A stretch of DNA of 53,651 bases, from positions 1 to 53,651 of the forward strand of contig NZ_JAEAMR010000018.1 in the NCBI RefSeq assembly GCF_015999245.1. Reading direction: 5' to 3'. The stretch is from Streptomyces sp. AV19 (GTDB lineage Bacteria; Actinomycetota; Actinomycetes; Streptomycetales; Streptomycetaceae). The notes beneath the pieces are model-generated. The model worked only from the letters and a program-made list of their open reading frames with translations. It was not told the origin of the DNA and did not search any database. The number at the start of each line of letters is the position of its first letter. Within the stretch, counting starts at the first letter, position 1. The position numbers were made by a program, and so were the translations under genes. Shown here in pieces: positions 26,801-35,431 of the stretch.

Positions 26801-29800
26801 GCCCACGGCACCGGGACCGTGGTCGGCGACCGCACCGAACTCACCACGCTCACCGAGGTGTTCACCGAGGCCGGGGCGGCGCCCGGCGGGTGCGCGCTCG
26901 GCTCGGTGAAGTCGCAGATCGGGCACACCAAGTGCGCGGCCGGACTGGCCGGCCTGATCAAGGCCGCCATGGCCCTGCACACCGGCGTCCGGCCGCCCAC
27001 CGCGCAGCTGACCCGGCCCAACCCGGCCTGGGAGGAGGGGAGAAGCCCCTTCGCCTTCCACACCACGGCCCGCCCGTGGGCGGCCGGGCCCGGCGAACGG
27101 GTCGCCGGGGTCAGCGCGTTCGGGTTCGGCGGCACCAACTTCCACGTGGTGCTGCGCGGCCACGAGGCGGGACCCCCGCCCCGGCACGGGCTCGACGCCT
27201 GGCCGGCCGAGCTGTTCGTCTTCCACGGCACCGACCGGGCGGACGCCCACCGGGCCGCCGGCCGGCTGCTGGAGCTGGCCGAGGAGAACGACCGGCAGGG
27301 CCGTCCCTGGCGGCTGCGCGACCTGGCCCTGAGCGCCGCCCGGCGCGGCGACGCGTCCGGGAAACCGGCCCGGGCGGCCGTCGTCGCCCGCGACCTGGAC
27401 GAACTGCCCGGGCTGCTGGCCCGGATGCTGGACGGCGAGGACGACCCCCGGTCCGGTGTCTTCGGCGCGGCGCCCGAGGGCCCGGACGGCGGCGAGGTGG
27501 CGTTCCTCTTCCCCGGCCAGGGCAGCCAGCGCCCGGACATGCTCGCCGAGTTGTTCATCGCCTTCCCGGAAGTGCAGCGGTACCTGCGGACCGGCCGCGA
27601 ATGGGCGGACGTCGTCTTCCCGCCCACCGCCTTCGACCCCGCCGTCGCGGACGGACAGCGCGCCCGGATCACCGACACCCGCACCGCCCAGCCCGCCCTG
27701 GGCATCATGGGACTGACCGTCCTCGAACTGCTGGGCCGGGCCGGCGTCCGCCCCGGCATGACGGCCGGGCACAGCTACGGCGAGCTGGTCGCGCTGTGCG
27801 CGGCCGGGGCGTTCGGACCGGAGACCCTGCTGGAGCTGAGCGCGGCCCGCGCGGAGGCGATCCTGGCCGCCGCCGGCGACGAGCCGGGGACCATGGCCGC
27901 CGTGGCGGCCGGGCACCAGGACGTCGCCGAGGAGCTGTGGGCGGCCGGACTGGCCGACCGCGTGGTGGTCGCGAACCACAACGCGCCGCGCCAGACCGTG
28001 ATTTCGGGCCCCGGCGAGGCGGTCGCGGAGGCGGTGCGCCGGCTGCGCGAGCGCGGCCTGGGCGCCAAGCCGATCCCGGTGGCGTGCGCCTTCCACAGCC
28101 CCGTGGTGGCACCGGCCGGCGAATCGTTCGCCGGGATCCTCGCGGAACGGCCGGTGGGCGCGCCCGAGATACCGGTCTGGGCCAACCGGACGGCCGCCGT
28201 CTACCCCGCGCAACCGGACGGCGTACGGGACGAGTTGGCCGCCCAGATCGGCTCCCCCGTGCGCTTCGCCCAGCAGATCGAGCGGATGTACGAGGCCGGG
28301 GCCCGGGTCTTCGTCGAGGCCGGGCCGGGCTCGGTGCTCACCGGCCTGGTCGGCAGGATCCTCGGCGACCGCCCGCACACCGCGGTGGCCTGCGAGGGCC
28401 CCGACGGCCCCGGACTGCGCGGCTTCCTGGGCATGCTCGCCCGGCTCGCCGTCGCCGGCGTCCCCGTCCGCACCGGCTGGCTGCACCGGGGACGCGACAG
28501 CGCCGAGGCCGTCCCCGGCGCCTGCCCCGCGCAGCCCGGCTGGATCGTCAACGGACAGCTCACCCGCACCCGTGACGGCGACCCGCTGCCCGGCTCGCTC
28601 ACACCCGCACGACGCATTCGGCCGGAGGAGATGACAGTGACCCAGAACCGCGACGGCGACGCCATGGCCGCCGACCGCGACCGGATGGTCCACGAATTCC
28701 TGCGCACCAGCAGGGAGTTGGTCGCCGCGCAGCGCGACGTGCTGCTGACCTGGCTCGGTGGCGCGCCGGGCGTGCCCGCTCCCGCACCGGCTCCGGTGCC
28801 CGCCGTGCTCCCGCCGTCCGCACCGGCGGAACCGGCGGAGGCACCTGCCACCGCCGCTCCGGCTTCTCCGGAGCCCGCGGACGTGCTGGCGGCCGTCCTG
28901 GACATCATCAGCGAACGCACCGGCTACCCCCTCGACATGATCGAGCCCGGTCTCGACCTGGAGGCCGACCTGAGCGTCGACTCGATCAAGAGGGTCGAGA
29001 TCGTCGGCGAACTGGCCGTACGCCTCGGCTTCGGCGGCGGGACGGGGCTGCCCCGGCTCGACGACGCGGAGCTGGAGGTGCTGTCCAAGGCCCGCACCGC
29101 GTCCGGCATCGCCGGGCTCCTGGAGGAGCGGCTGCCCGACGGGAACGCGGCCGACGGACGTCCGTCCGTACAGCCCCCGGCCGCCGTCACCGGCGGGACG
29201 CCCGGCCGGCTGGTCCTGCGCACGGCCGGACTCCCGTCCCCCACCGGCGAGTTCGCGGTCCTGGAGGGCCGGCGGTTCGCCCTGCTCGGCGGCGCGGGAC
29301 CGGTGCCGGACGCGCTGGCCGCCCGGCTGGGCACCCACGGCGCCCAGGCGCTCGTCCTCCCGCCGGACCATCTGCTCACCGACGAGGACGGCCCGGTGGA
29401 CGGCGTGTTCCACCTGGAGGCGCTGGCGAAGGGCGGCGGCGGTCCGCTCCTGCCGGACGCCTTCCCGGTGCTGCGGGCCGCGCTGCGCGGCGGGCCGCGC
29501 TGGCTGCTCGCGGCCGCGCCGGCCGCCGGCGCGGACGTCCCCGCCGCGATCGAGGGACGCGCGGACGGGCTGCGGGGCCTGTTCCGCAGCGTCGCGCGGG
29601 AGTACCCGGACACCCTCGTCCGGCTCGTCGAACCGGCCCCCGAGATGACGGCCACCGAGGTCGCGGCGGCGCTGGTGGGCGAGTTGACGGCCGAGGACGC
29701 GGCCCCGGTGGTGCTGCGGTCGCCGGACGGCGGCCGGTACGGCCTGGAAGCATCGCCCGCCGGCCTCGGCGCCCTGGGCGACCGCGGCGCGGGCCCGGCC

Positions 29801-30685
29801 GGGGACGGCGCGGCCGAGGCCGCCGCCCTGGGCCTGGACCGGGACGCGGTCGTGCTGCTGGTCGGCGGGGCGCGGGGCATCACCGCGCGGTTCGCCGCCG
29901 CGCTGGCGTCGGCCTCCCGCTGCCGGATCGAGCTGGCGGGCCGGACCGCCCTGCCGGACGACGCCCCCGAGGACGAGGCCGTCCGGCAGGCCCCGGACCG
30001 GGCGGCGCTGCGGGCCGTGCTGGCCGCGCGCGGGGAGGGCTCCCCGGCCGCCGTCGAACGGGCCGCCTCCGGGATCCTCGCCCGGCGGGAGGTCCGCCGC
30101 ACCCTCGCCGCCCTGCGGGACCTGGGCAGCCCGGCGCGCTACCACGCGCTCGACGTCCGCGACCCCGGGGCCGTGCGCCGCCTGGTGGCGGACGTCCACG
30201 CCGAACACGGCCGGCTGGACGGCGTGGTGTACGCGGCCGGGGTCATCGAGGACCGGCTCCTGGCGGAGAAGGACCCCGACTCCTTCCGCCGGGTGTACGG
30301 CACCAAGGTCGACGGCGCGCGCACCCTGCTGGCGGCCCTGGACGAACTGCCGCACACCCCCCGCTTCGCCGTGTTCTTCGGCAGCGTCGCGGCCGTCTTC
30401 GGCAACCGCGGCCAGGCGGACTACGCGGCCGCCAACGACGCCCTCCAGTCCCTGGGCGGCCGGTGGGCGGCGCGCTCCGGGTGCCGGACGCTGACCGTCC
30501 ACTGGGGACCGTGGGCACCGGACGGCGAGCACGCCGGCATGGTCACCCCGGAACTCGCCCGCGAGTACGCCCGCCGCGGCGTCGGACTCATCGACCCCGA
30601 GGAGGGGACGCTGTGCCTGCTGCGCGAGCTCGCCTGGGGCGAGGCATCGGCCGACGCCGTCGTCTACACCGCGCCGGGCCGGTGA
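23843..30685 (+). CDS. PUFA-synthase-like type I PKS: (NMO/ER-like)x2-KS-AT-ACP-KR
   Basis: The protein has 2280 residues. Residues 1-~250 and ~290-620 are two flavin-barrel domains of the nitronate monooxygenase/PfaD type. The second carries LPVAQGPMTRVSD and EGAECGGHVGPRGSF, and the first is shorter with GLVARGNEAGGRVG. They are the likely enoyl reductase. KS follows from ~669 (Cys853 in DAACASS, HGTGTV, SQIGHT), then AT (FPGQGSQ, Ser1311 in GHSYGE), an ACP with the PfaA-style DSIKRVEI motif (Ser1714), and KR (GGARGITA ~2009; Tyr2194 in ADYAAAN). It is iterative by analogy with PUFA and heterocyst-glycolipid synthases. The start is GTG at 23843 with GGAG at 23834-23837; GTG at 23837 is an alternative. 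It leads a five-gene operon. A ribosome-binding-site-like GGAGGAG lies inside it at 28624. Confidence 0.92.
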   Translation: MATETILGVSPFGEPDPRLVAAVCRAGALGVLDLGRVRRRAALEALRLVRQWVPGPFGVRIGAGCALGPDDLADDGEALTVLLGADAELLPGDLAAGRHRVLAEVTSYDEALAAVRAGAHGLVARGNEAGGRVGELSTFVLLQQLVAAPELGLPVWACGGIGPHTAAAAVVGGAVGVVLDTQLALLDESDLVEDVAAALRTMDGSETVLAAGHRVLRRRGPDAPPPPDAPAEAARLLGADAGPGRLLPVGQDGFLAASFARRWGDVGAAVRGVTAAVEDAVRDDTAADALLRGSPMSRALGTALPVAQGPMTRVSDQARFAGAVARHGGLPFLALALAGPLETRILLEQVRSELGERPWGVGVLGFAPEQIRAAQLEIVRELRPACAIVAGGRPAQAAVLEEAGVATFLHVPSPGLLRQFLAAGARKFVFEGAECGGHVGPRGSFALWEAQAEVLGEFLDAHGDAEPGELRVFFAGGVHDKRSAAMVAALAAPLTARGVVVGVLMGTAYLFTEEAVDRGAVRPLFQRQVVAARRTELLETAPGHATRCVHSPFTDEFRGVKEELRTQGVPDRQAWERLEQLNVGRLRLASKGVERSGESLTEVDEARQLAEGMFMAGQVAVLRNEVTTVPELHAAVSAEAAGFFTARARRLRAGLRQEAPAPTPDPLDVAVVGMACMFPGAPDLAAYWANVVAGADAVGEVPAERWDADLHYAPGADGDRTASKWGGFLPDIPFDPLRYGIPPSSLGSIEPVQLLALEAARRALRDAGYETRPFDRSRASVVFGAEAGGDLANATTLRTVLPAYLGELPPELEAQLPRLTEDSFPGMLANVISGRIANRLDLGGANFTVDAACASSLAAVDAACKELSAGTSDLVLCGGADLHNGINDYLLFSSVHALSPTGRSRTFDSAADGIALGEGVACVVLKRLADAERDGDRVYAVVKGVGSSSDGKSLGLTAPRPEGQRAALERAYRHAGISPADVGLVEAHGTGTVVGDRTELTTLTEVFTEAGAAPGGCALGSVKSQIGHTKCAAGLAGLIKAAMALHTGVRPPTAQLTRPNPAWEEGRSPFAFHTTARPWAAGPGERVAGVSAFGFGGTNFHVVLRGHEAGPPPRHGLDAWPAELFVFHGTDRADAHRAAGRLLELAEENDRQGRPWRLRDLALSAARRGDASGKPARAAVVARDLDELPGLLARMLDGEDDPRSGVFGAAPEGPDGGEVAFLFPGQGSQRPDMLAELFIAFPEVQRYLRTGREWADVVFPPTAFDPAVADGQRARITDTRTAQPALGIMGLTVLELLGRAGVRPGMTAGHSYGELVALCAAGAFGPETLLELSAARAEAILAAAGDEPGTMAAVAAGHQDVAEELWAAGLADRVVVANHNAPRQTVISGPGEAVAEAVRRLRERGLGAKPIPVACAFHSPVVAPAGESFAGILAERPVGAPEIPVWANRTAAVYPAQPDGVRDELAAQIGSPVRFAQQIERMYEAGARVFVEAGPGSVLTGLVGRILGDRPHTAVACEGPDGPGLRGFLGMLARLAVAGVPVRTGWLHRGRDSAEAVPGACPAQPGWIVNGQLTRTRDGDPLPGSLTPARRIRPEEMTVTQNRDGDAMAADRDRMVHEFLRTSRELVAAQRDVLLTWLGGAPGVPAPAPAPVPAVLPPSAPAEPAEAPATAAPASPEPADVLAAVLDIISERTGYPLDMIEPGLDLEADLSVDSIKRVEIVGELAVRLGFGGGTGLPRLDDAELEVLSKARTASGIAGLLEERLPDGNAADGRPSVQPPAAVTGGTPGRLVLRTAGLPSPTGEFAVLEGRRFALLGGAGPVPDALAARLGTHGAQALVLPPDHLLTDEDGPVDGVFHLEALAKGGGGPLLPDAFPVLRAALRGGPRWLLAAAPAAGADVPAAIEGRADGLRGLFRSVAREYPDTLVRLVEPAPEMTATEVAAALVGELTAEDAAPVVLRSPDGGRYGLEASPAGLGALGDRGAGPAGDGAAEAAALGLDRDAVVLLVGGARGITARFAAALASASRCRIELAGRTALPDDAPEDEAVRQAPDRAALRAVLAARGEGSPAAVERAASGILARREVRRTLAALRDLGSPARYHALDVRDPGAVRRLVADVHAEHGRLDGVVYAAGVIEDRLLAEKDPDSFRRVYGTKVDGARTLLAALDELPHTPRFAVFFGSVAAVFGNRGQADYAAANDALQSLGGRWAARSGCRTLTVHWGPWAPDGEHAGMVTPELAREYARRGVGLIDPEEGTLCLLRELAWGEASADAVVYTAPGR

Positions 30686-30692
30686 GACGGGC

Positions 30693-33600
30693 ATGACGGA
30701 AAACCTCCACGGCCGGCCCCCGGCCGCCGTCGTCGGCATGGCCGTCCTCTTCCCGGGGGCGCCGGACCTCGCGACGTACTGGCGGAACCTGACCGGCGGC
30801 GTCGACGCCATCACCGAGGTCCCGCCCGGGCGTTGGGACCCCGCCTTCTACGACCCGGCCGCCGCCGGCGACCGCGCGGACCGGGTGTACTGCCGCCGCG
30901 GCGGATTCGTCGACGACCTGGCCGAGGTGGAAGTGACCCGGTTCGGCATCATGCCCAGCTCGGTGCCCGGCACCGAACCGGAGCAGCTCGTCGCCCTGCG
31001 CGTGGCCGCCGAGGCGATCGCGGACGCGGGCGGCGAGGCACGGCTGCCCGACCGGGACCGGGTCGGGGTGATCCTGGGCCGGGGCGGCTATCTGTCCCCC
31101 GGCCTGTCCCGGGGCGTCCAGTCGGTCCTCACCTCCAACCAGCTCCTCCGCACCCTCGGCGAGTTGCTGCCCGAGCTGGGCGCCGACCGGCTGGAGCGGG
31201 TGCGGCGCGCGTACACCCGGCAGCTGGGCCCCGACGAGCCCGAGCAGGCCATCGGCCTGGTGCCCAATCTGACCGCCTCCCGGGTGGCCAACCGGCTCGA
31301 CCTGCGCGGCCCGGCCTACACGGTGGACGCCGCCTGCGCGTCCTCGCTGGTCGCGGTCGACCAGGCGGTCGGCGAACTGGCCTCGGGGCGCTGTGATCTG
31401 GTGCTCGCCGGCGGCGTCCACCACTGCCACGACATCACCCTCTGGTCGGTCTTCTCCCGGCTGCGCGCCCTGTCGCCGAGCCAGCGGATCCGCCCGTTCC
31501 ACCGGGCGGCCGACGGGCTGCTGATCGGCGAGGGCACCGGCGTGGTGGCGCTCAAGCGCCTCTCCGACGCGCTGCGCGACGGGGACCGCGTCTACGCCGT
31601 CGTCCGCGGCACCGGCGTGGCCAGCGACGGCCGCAGCGGCAGCCTCGTCAACCCCGACCCCTCGGGCCAGGTGAAGGCGGTGCGGGCGGCGTGGCGGGAG
31701 GCCGGACTGGACCCCGCCGCACCGGGGTCCGTCGGGCTGCTGGAGGCGCACGGGACCGCCACCCCCTCCGGGGACGCGGCCGAACTGGCCACCATGGCCG
31801 AGGTGTTCGGCCCGCCCGGGGGAAGGGAGGACCGGCCGGTGACCGGGTCGGTGAAGTCGATGATCGGCCACACCATGCCGGCCGCCGGCGTGGCCGGGCT
31901 CATCAAGGCGGCGCTCTCCGTGTACCACGGCGTACTGCCGCCGACCCTGCACTGCGAGGACCCGCACCCCGCCCTGGCCCGCACCCGCTTCCGGACGATC
32001 GACGGCGCGCGGGAGTGGGAGACCGGCGGCGGGCGGCCCCGGCGCGCGGGCGTCAACGCGTTCGGCTTCGGCGGCATCAACGCCCATGTGGTGCTGGAGG
32101 AGACGCCCGCCGCGGCCGGCCGGCGGGCCCGGCCGCCGGCCACCGTCCGGGAGCCGGAACAGGTGCTGCGGCTGGCCGCCGGCACCCCCGAGCGGCTCGC
32201 GGCGCTGCTGGACGCCGAGGACACCGCCGTCCGCGCGGCGGGCCACGGACGGCCGCCCGGCACCGGGCGCGTCCGGCTGGGCATCGTGGACCCGACCCCC
32301 AAGCGCCTCGCCCTGGCCCGGAAGGCCGTGGCCAAGGGCACCCCCTGGCGCGGGCGCGGCGACGTCTGGTTCTCCCCCGAGCCGCTGCTCGGCGGCCCCG
32401 GAGGCGGCCGGCTCGCCTTCGTCTTCCCGGGCCTGGAAGCCGAGTTCAGACCCCGCGCCGGCGACGTCGCCGCGCACTTCGGCCTGTCGGACCTGCTGCC
32501 TGCGGGCTTCGGCGGGCCCGGCACCGACGTGGCCGACGTCGGCCGGCACGGCGCCGGGGTCATCGCCGTCGGGCGGGTGCTGGACGCCGCGCTGCGCCGC
32601 ATGGGCATCGTGCCGGACGGAGTCGCGGGCCACAGCATCGGCGAATGGACGGCGATGGCCACCGCCGGGCTGTACGACGCGGACGCCGTCGACGCGTTCA
32701 CCCGCTCCTTCGACCCGGACCAAGTGCGGGTCGCCGGGCTCGCCTTCGCCGTACTGGGAGCCCCGGCCGGACAGGTCACCGCCGCGCTCGCGGGCCGCCC
32801 CGACGTCGTGCTGTCGCACGACAACGCCCCCGAACAGTCGATGGTCTGCGGCCCGCCCGGCCAAGTGGAGGAACTGGTAAGGGACTTCCGTGCCCGGCAC
32901 GTCATCGGCCAGGTCCTGCCGTTCCGTTCCGGCTTCCACACCCCGATGCTGGCCCCCTACCTCGGCCGGATCCGGCACTACGCCGGGCAGTTCGAGCTGC
33001 GCCGGCCCACCGTGCCCGTCTGGTCGGCGACCACCGCCACGACGTACCCCGGCACGGAGGAGGAGGTGCGGGAGCTCTTCGTCCGGCACCTGCTGGAGCC
33101 CGTGCGCTTCCGGCCGATGATCGAGGCGATGTACGCGGCCGGCTTCCGGGCCTTCGTCCAGGCCGGTACGGGCCAGGTCGGCTCGCTGGTCGAGAACACC
33201 CTGCGCGGCCGTCCGCACCTGGTGGTGGCGGCCGACTCCCCGCACCGGGACGGGACGGCGCAGCTGCTCCGCGTCGCCACGGCCCTCTGGGCGGACGGCG
33301 GCGACCCGGACACCGGGGTCCTGACGGCCGGCGGCGCCGGTGACGTCCGCCGGATGCCGCCGTCGCGGCTGGACCTGGGCGGGAGCCTGGTGTCCCTGGA
33401 CCGGGAGACGGTGGCCGAGGTGCGCTCGGTCCTCGCCGCCCGCCCCGACGCCGTGGCGGAGGGCGACTCGCCCCTGGCCGCCGAGCTGCGGGCGCTGCTG
33501 AAGGACACCGCCGACACCGCCGTCGCGGTCTCCCGCGCCGCGGCCGCGCGGACGGCCCGCACCGCGCTGCGGGTGTCCACGGACACCATGCCGTACCTGC

Positions 33601-35105
33601 GCGACCACTGCTTCTTCCGGCAGCGCCCCGGCTGGCCGGACGAGGCCGACCGGTGGCCGGTCGTCCCCGCCACGACGGTGGTCCACCACATGATCGAGCA
33701 CGCGGAACGGGCCCGGCCCGGGGCGACGGCCGTGGCGGTGCGCGAGGCGCGGTTCGACCGCTGGGTGGCCGCCGCGCCGCCCGTCGAGGTGCCCGTGACC
33801 GTCGAGCCGCGCGGGACCGGGCGGGCACAGGTGACCTTCGGCGCGTACGCGCACGGTGAGGTGGAGCTCGCGGACCGGTACCCCGGCGACGCGCCCCGCC
33901 CCTGGCGGTGGCGGCCGGAGGAGGAACGGCCCCCGGAGATCACGGCCGCACAGCTGTACCGGGACGGCTGGATGTTCCACGGCTCCGCGTTCCAGGGCGT
34001 CACCGGGCTGACGGCGATCGGCGACGCGCACGTGCGCGGCGTCCTCACCACGCCGTCCGCGCCCGGCGCCCTGCTCGACAACGTGGGCCAGCTGCTCGGC
34101 TACTGGATCCTGTCCACCCTCACCGAGCGGACCCTGGTCTTCCCCGTACGGATGCGCCACCTCCGCTTCTTCGGCCCGCACCCGGCGCCCGGCACCCGCG
34201 TGGAATGCCTGATCAGAATCGCCTCCGTCACCGACGCCACGATCGAGGCGGACGTGCAACTGGTGACGGGCGACGGCGTCTGGGCGGAGATCGACGGCTG
34301 GCAGGACCACCGCTTCGACAGCCGCCCGGAGACCAAGGCGCACGAACGGTTCCCCGAACGGCACACCCTCTCCGGCGTCCAGGAGGGCGGCTGGGTGCTC
34401 CTCTTCGACCGCTGCCACGACCTGGCCTCCCGCGACCTCGTGATGCGGCGGCACCTCGGCACGGCCGAGCGCGAGGACCACGGGCGGCGCCCGCCGTCCG
34501 GCCGCCGCCGGTGGCTGCTCGGCCGCATCGCGGCCAAGGACGCGGTCCGCCGGTGGCTGTGGGAGCACGGCGAGGGGCCGGTCTTCCCCGCCGAGATCCG
34601 GGTGGACAACGAACCGTCCGGCCGGCCACGGGTGACCGGCGTCCACGGCCGCGTCCTCCCCGGGCTCGACGTCTCGCTGGCGCACCGGGCCGAGGCCGCG
34701 GTCGCCCTGGTCCGCCCGCGCGGCGCGGACGGGCGTCCGGCGGCGGTCGGCATCGACGTGGAAGAGGTCGCCGAACGGCCTTCCGGGACCCTCGCCGTCG
34801 CCCTCGGCCTCGCCGAGCGCGAGCTCCTCGCCGCCCTGTGCGCCCGGACCGGCGAACCGGAATCCCTCTGGTTCACCCGGTTCTGGGCGGCGAAGGAAGC
34901 GGTGTCCAAGGCGGAGGGCACCGGCCTGCGGGGACGCCCGCGGGACTTCGAGGTGGCCGAGGCGACGGCGGACCTCGTGCGCGTGGCCGTCAACGGCCGC
35001 CACTACCCGGTGCGTTGCCGGAACGTCCGCAATCCGGAGGACCTGCCCGGCAGGGAGTACGTGGTCGCCTGGACCACGGGCGACGAACAGGAGGGACAGC
35101 AGTGA
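30693..35105 (+). CDS. PUFA-synthase-like PKS: KS-AT-DH-phosphopantetheinyl transferase
   Basis: The protein has 1470 residues. KS carries Cys215 (DAACASS), HGTATP and SMIGHT, so it is a condensing enzyme and not a chain-length factor. AT carries Ser648 (GHSIGE); its N-terminal motif is FPGLEAE instead of FPGQGSQ. A hot-dog dehydratase spans ~950-1180, with His972 in YLRDHCFF and Asp1129 in LLDNVGQ. The C-terminus is an Sfp-type phosphopantetheinyl transferase (~1250-1470), with GIDVEEV at 1353 and WAAKEA at 1398, which would activate this system's own carriers. The DH plus PPTase tail resembles enediyne and PUFA synthases. It begins 7 bases after the preceding stop and ends with a GTGA overlap into the ACP gene. 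Confidence 0.92.
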   Translation: MTENLHGRPPAAVVGMAVLFPGAPDLATYWRNLTGGVDAITEVPPGRWDPAFYDPAAAGDRADRVYCRRGGFVDDLAEVEVTRFGIMPSSVPGTEPEQLVALRVAAEAIADAGGEARLPDRDRVGVILGRGGYLSPGLSRGVQSVLTSNQLLRTLGELLPELGADRLERVRRAYTRQLGPDEPEQAIGLVPNLTASRVANRLDLRGPAYTVDAACASSLVAVDQAVGELASGRCDLVLAGGVHHCHDITLWSVFSRLRALSPSQRIRPFHRAADGLLIGEGTGVVALKRLSDALRDGDRVYAVVRGTGVASDGRSGSLVNPDPSGQVKAVRAAWREAGLDPAAPGSVGLLEAHGTATPSGDAAELATMAEVFGPPGGREDRPVTGSVKSMIGHTMPAAGVAGLIKAALSVYHGVLPPTLHCEDPHPALARTRFRTIDGAREWETGGGRPRRAGVNAFGFGGINAHVVLEETPAAAGRRARPPATVREPEQVLRLAAGTPERLAALLDAEDTAVRAAGHGRPPGTGRVRLGIVDPTPKRLALARKAVAKGTPWRGRGDVWFSPEPLLGGPGGGRLAFVFPGLEAEFRPRAGDVAAHFGLSDLLPAGFGGPGTDVADVGRHGAGVIAVGRVLDAALRRMGIVPDGVAGHSIGEWTAMATAGLYDADAVDAFTRSFDPDQVRVAGLAFAVLGAPAGQVTAALAGRPDVVLSHDNAPEQSMVCGPPGQVEELVRDFRARHVIGQVLPFRSGFHTPMLAPYLGRIRHYAGQFELRRPTVPVWSATTATTYPGTEEEVRELFVRHLLEPVRFRPMIEAMYAAGFRAFVQAGTGQVGSLVENTLRGRPHLVVAADSPHRDGTAQLLRVATALWADGGDPDTGVLTAGGAGDVRRMPPSRLDLGGSLVSLDRETVAEVRSVLAARPDAVAEGDSPLAAELRALLKDTADTAVAVSRAAAARTARTALRVSTDTMPYLRDHCFFRQRPGWPDEADRWPVVPATTVVHHMIEHAERARPGATAVAVREARFDRWVAAAPPVEVPVTVEPRGTGRAQVTFGAYAHGEVELADRYPGDAPRPWRWRPEEERPPEITAAQLYRDGWMFHGSAFQGVTGLTAIGDAHVRGVLTTPSAPGALLDNVGQLLGYWILSTLTERTLVFPVRMRHLRFFGPHPAPGTRVECLIRIASVTDATIEADVQLVTGDGVWAEIDGWQDHRFDSRPETKAHERFPERHTLSGVQEGGWVLLFDRCHDLASRDLVMRRHLGTAEREDHGRRPPSGRRRWLLGRIAAKDAVRRWLWEHGEGPVFPAEIRVDNEPSGRPRVTGVHGRVLPGLDVSLAHRAEAAVALVRPRGADGRPAAVGIDVEEVAERPSGTLAVALGLAERELLAALCARTGEPESLWFTRFWAAKEAVSKAEGTGLRGRPRDFEVAEATADLVRVAVNGRHYPVRCRNVRNPEDLPGREYVVAWTTGDEQEGQQ

Positions 35106-35428
35106 ACAGCAGTCAGGCAGCGGCACCGGCCGGTCCGGCCGAAGCGGCGGTCCTCGAGGAGATCACCGGCATGCTCCACGCCGTCCTCGGCGAGTACGGC
35201 GGCGTGGACGACGCCGGGATCACCATGGACACCCGGTTCCACGAGGACCTGGACCTGGAGAGCATCGACCTGGTCACCCTCGGCGGCCACCTCCAGGCGC
35301 GGTACGGGGAGCGGGTGAACTTCGCCGAGTACCTGGCCGGACTCGGGCTGGAGGAGATCATCGGCCTGACGATCGGACAGCTCGTCGCCTACATCGCCGA
35401 CTGCTCCCGGGAACCGGGGGAGCGCTGA
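35102..35428 (+). CDS. Discrete acyl carrier protein
   Basis: The protein has 108 residues with one carrier-protein domain. The phosphopantetheine serine is in the motif DLDLESIDLVTLGG. The first ~15 residues are an Ala/Pro-rich leader. It overlaps the stop of the preceding gene by GTGA with GGAGGG at 35090-35095, so it is translationally coupled. It probably presents the finished or starter acyl chain to the neighbouring hydrolase or synthase and would be activated by the fused phosphopantetheinyl transferase. Confidence 0.9.
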   Translation: MNSSQAAAPAGPAEAAVLEEITGMLHAVLGEYGGVDDAGITMDTRFHEDLDLESIDLVTLGGHLQARYGERVNFAEYLAGLGLEEIIGLTIGQLVAYIADCSREPGER

Positions 35429-35431
35429 CCG

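Noticed and set aside
30693..32100. Chain-length factor (inactive KS) in the second lipid PKS
   Set aside because: The active-site Cys215 and both His motifs are present, so it is a catalytic ketosynthase.
23843..35105. Enediyne PKS (PKSE) locus
   Set aside because: The domain order is reminiscent, but there are two proteins each with KS-AT, a flavin-barrel reductase at the front, and none of the usual enediyne accessory genes. A lipid synthase fits better.
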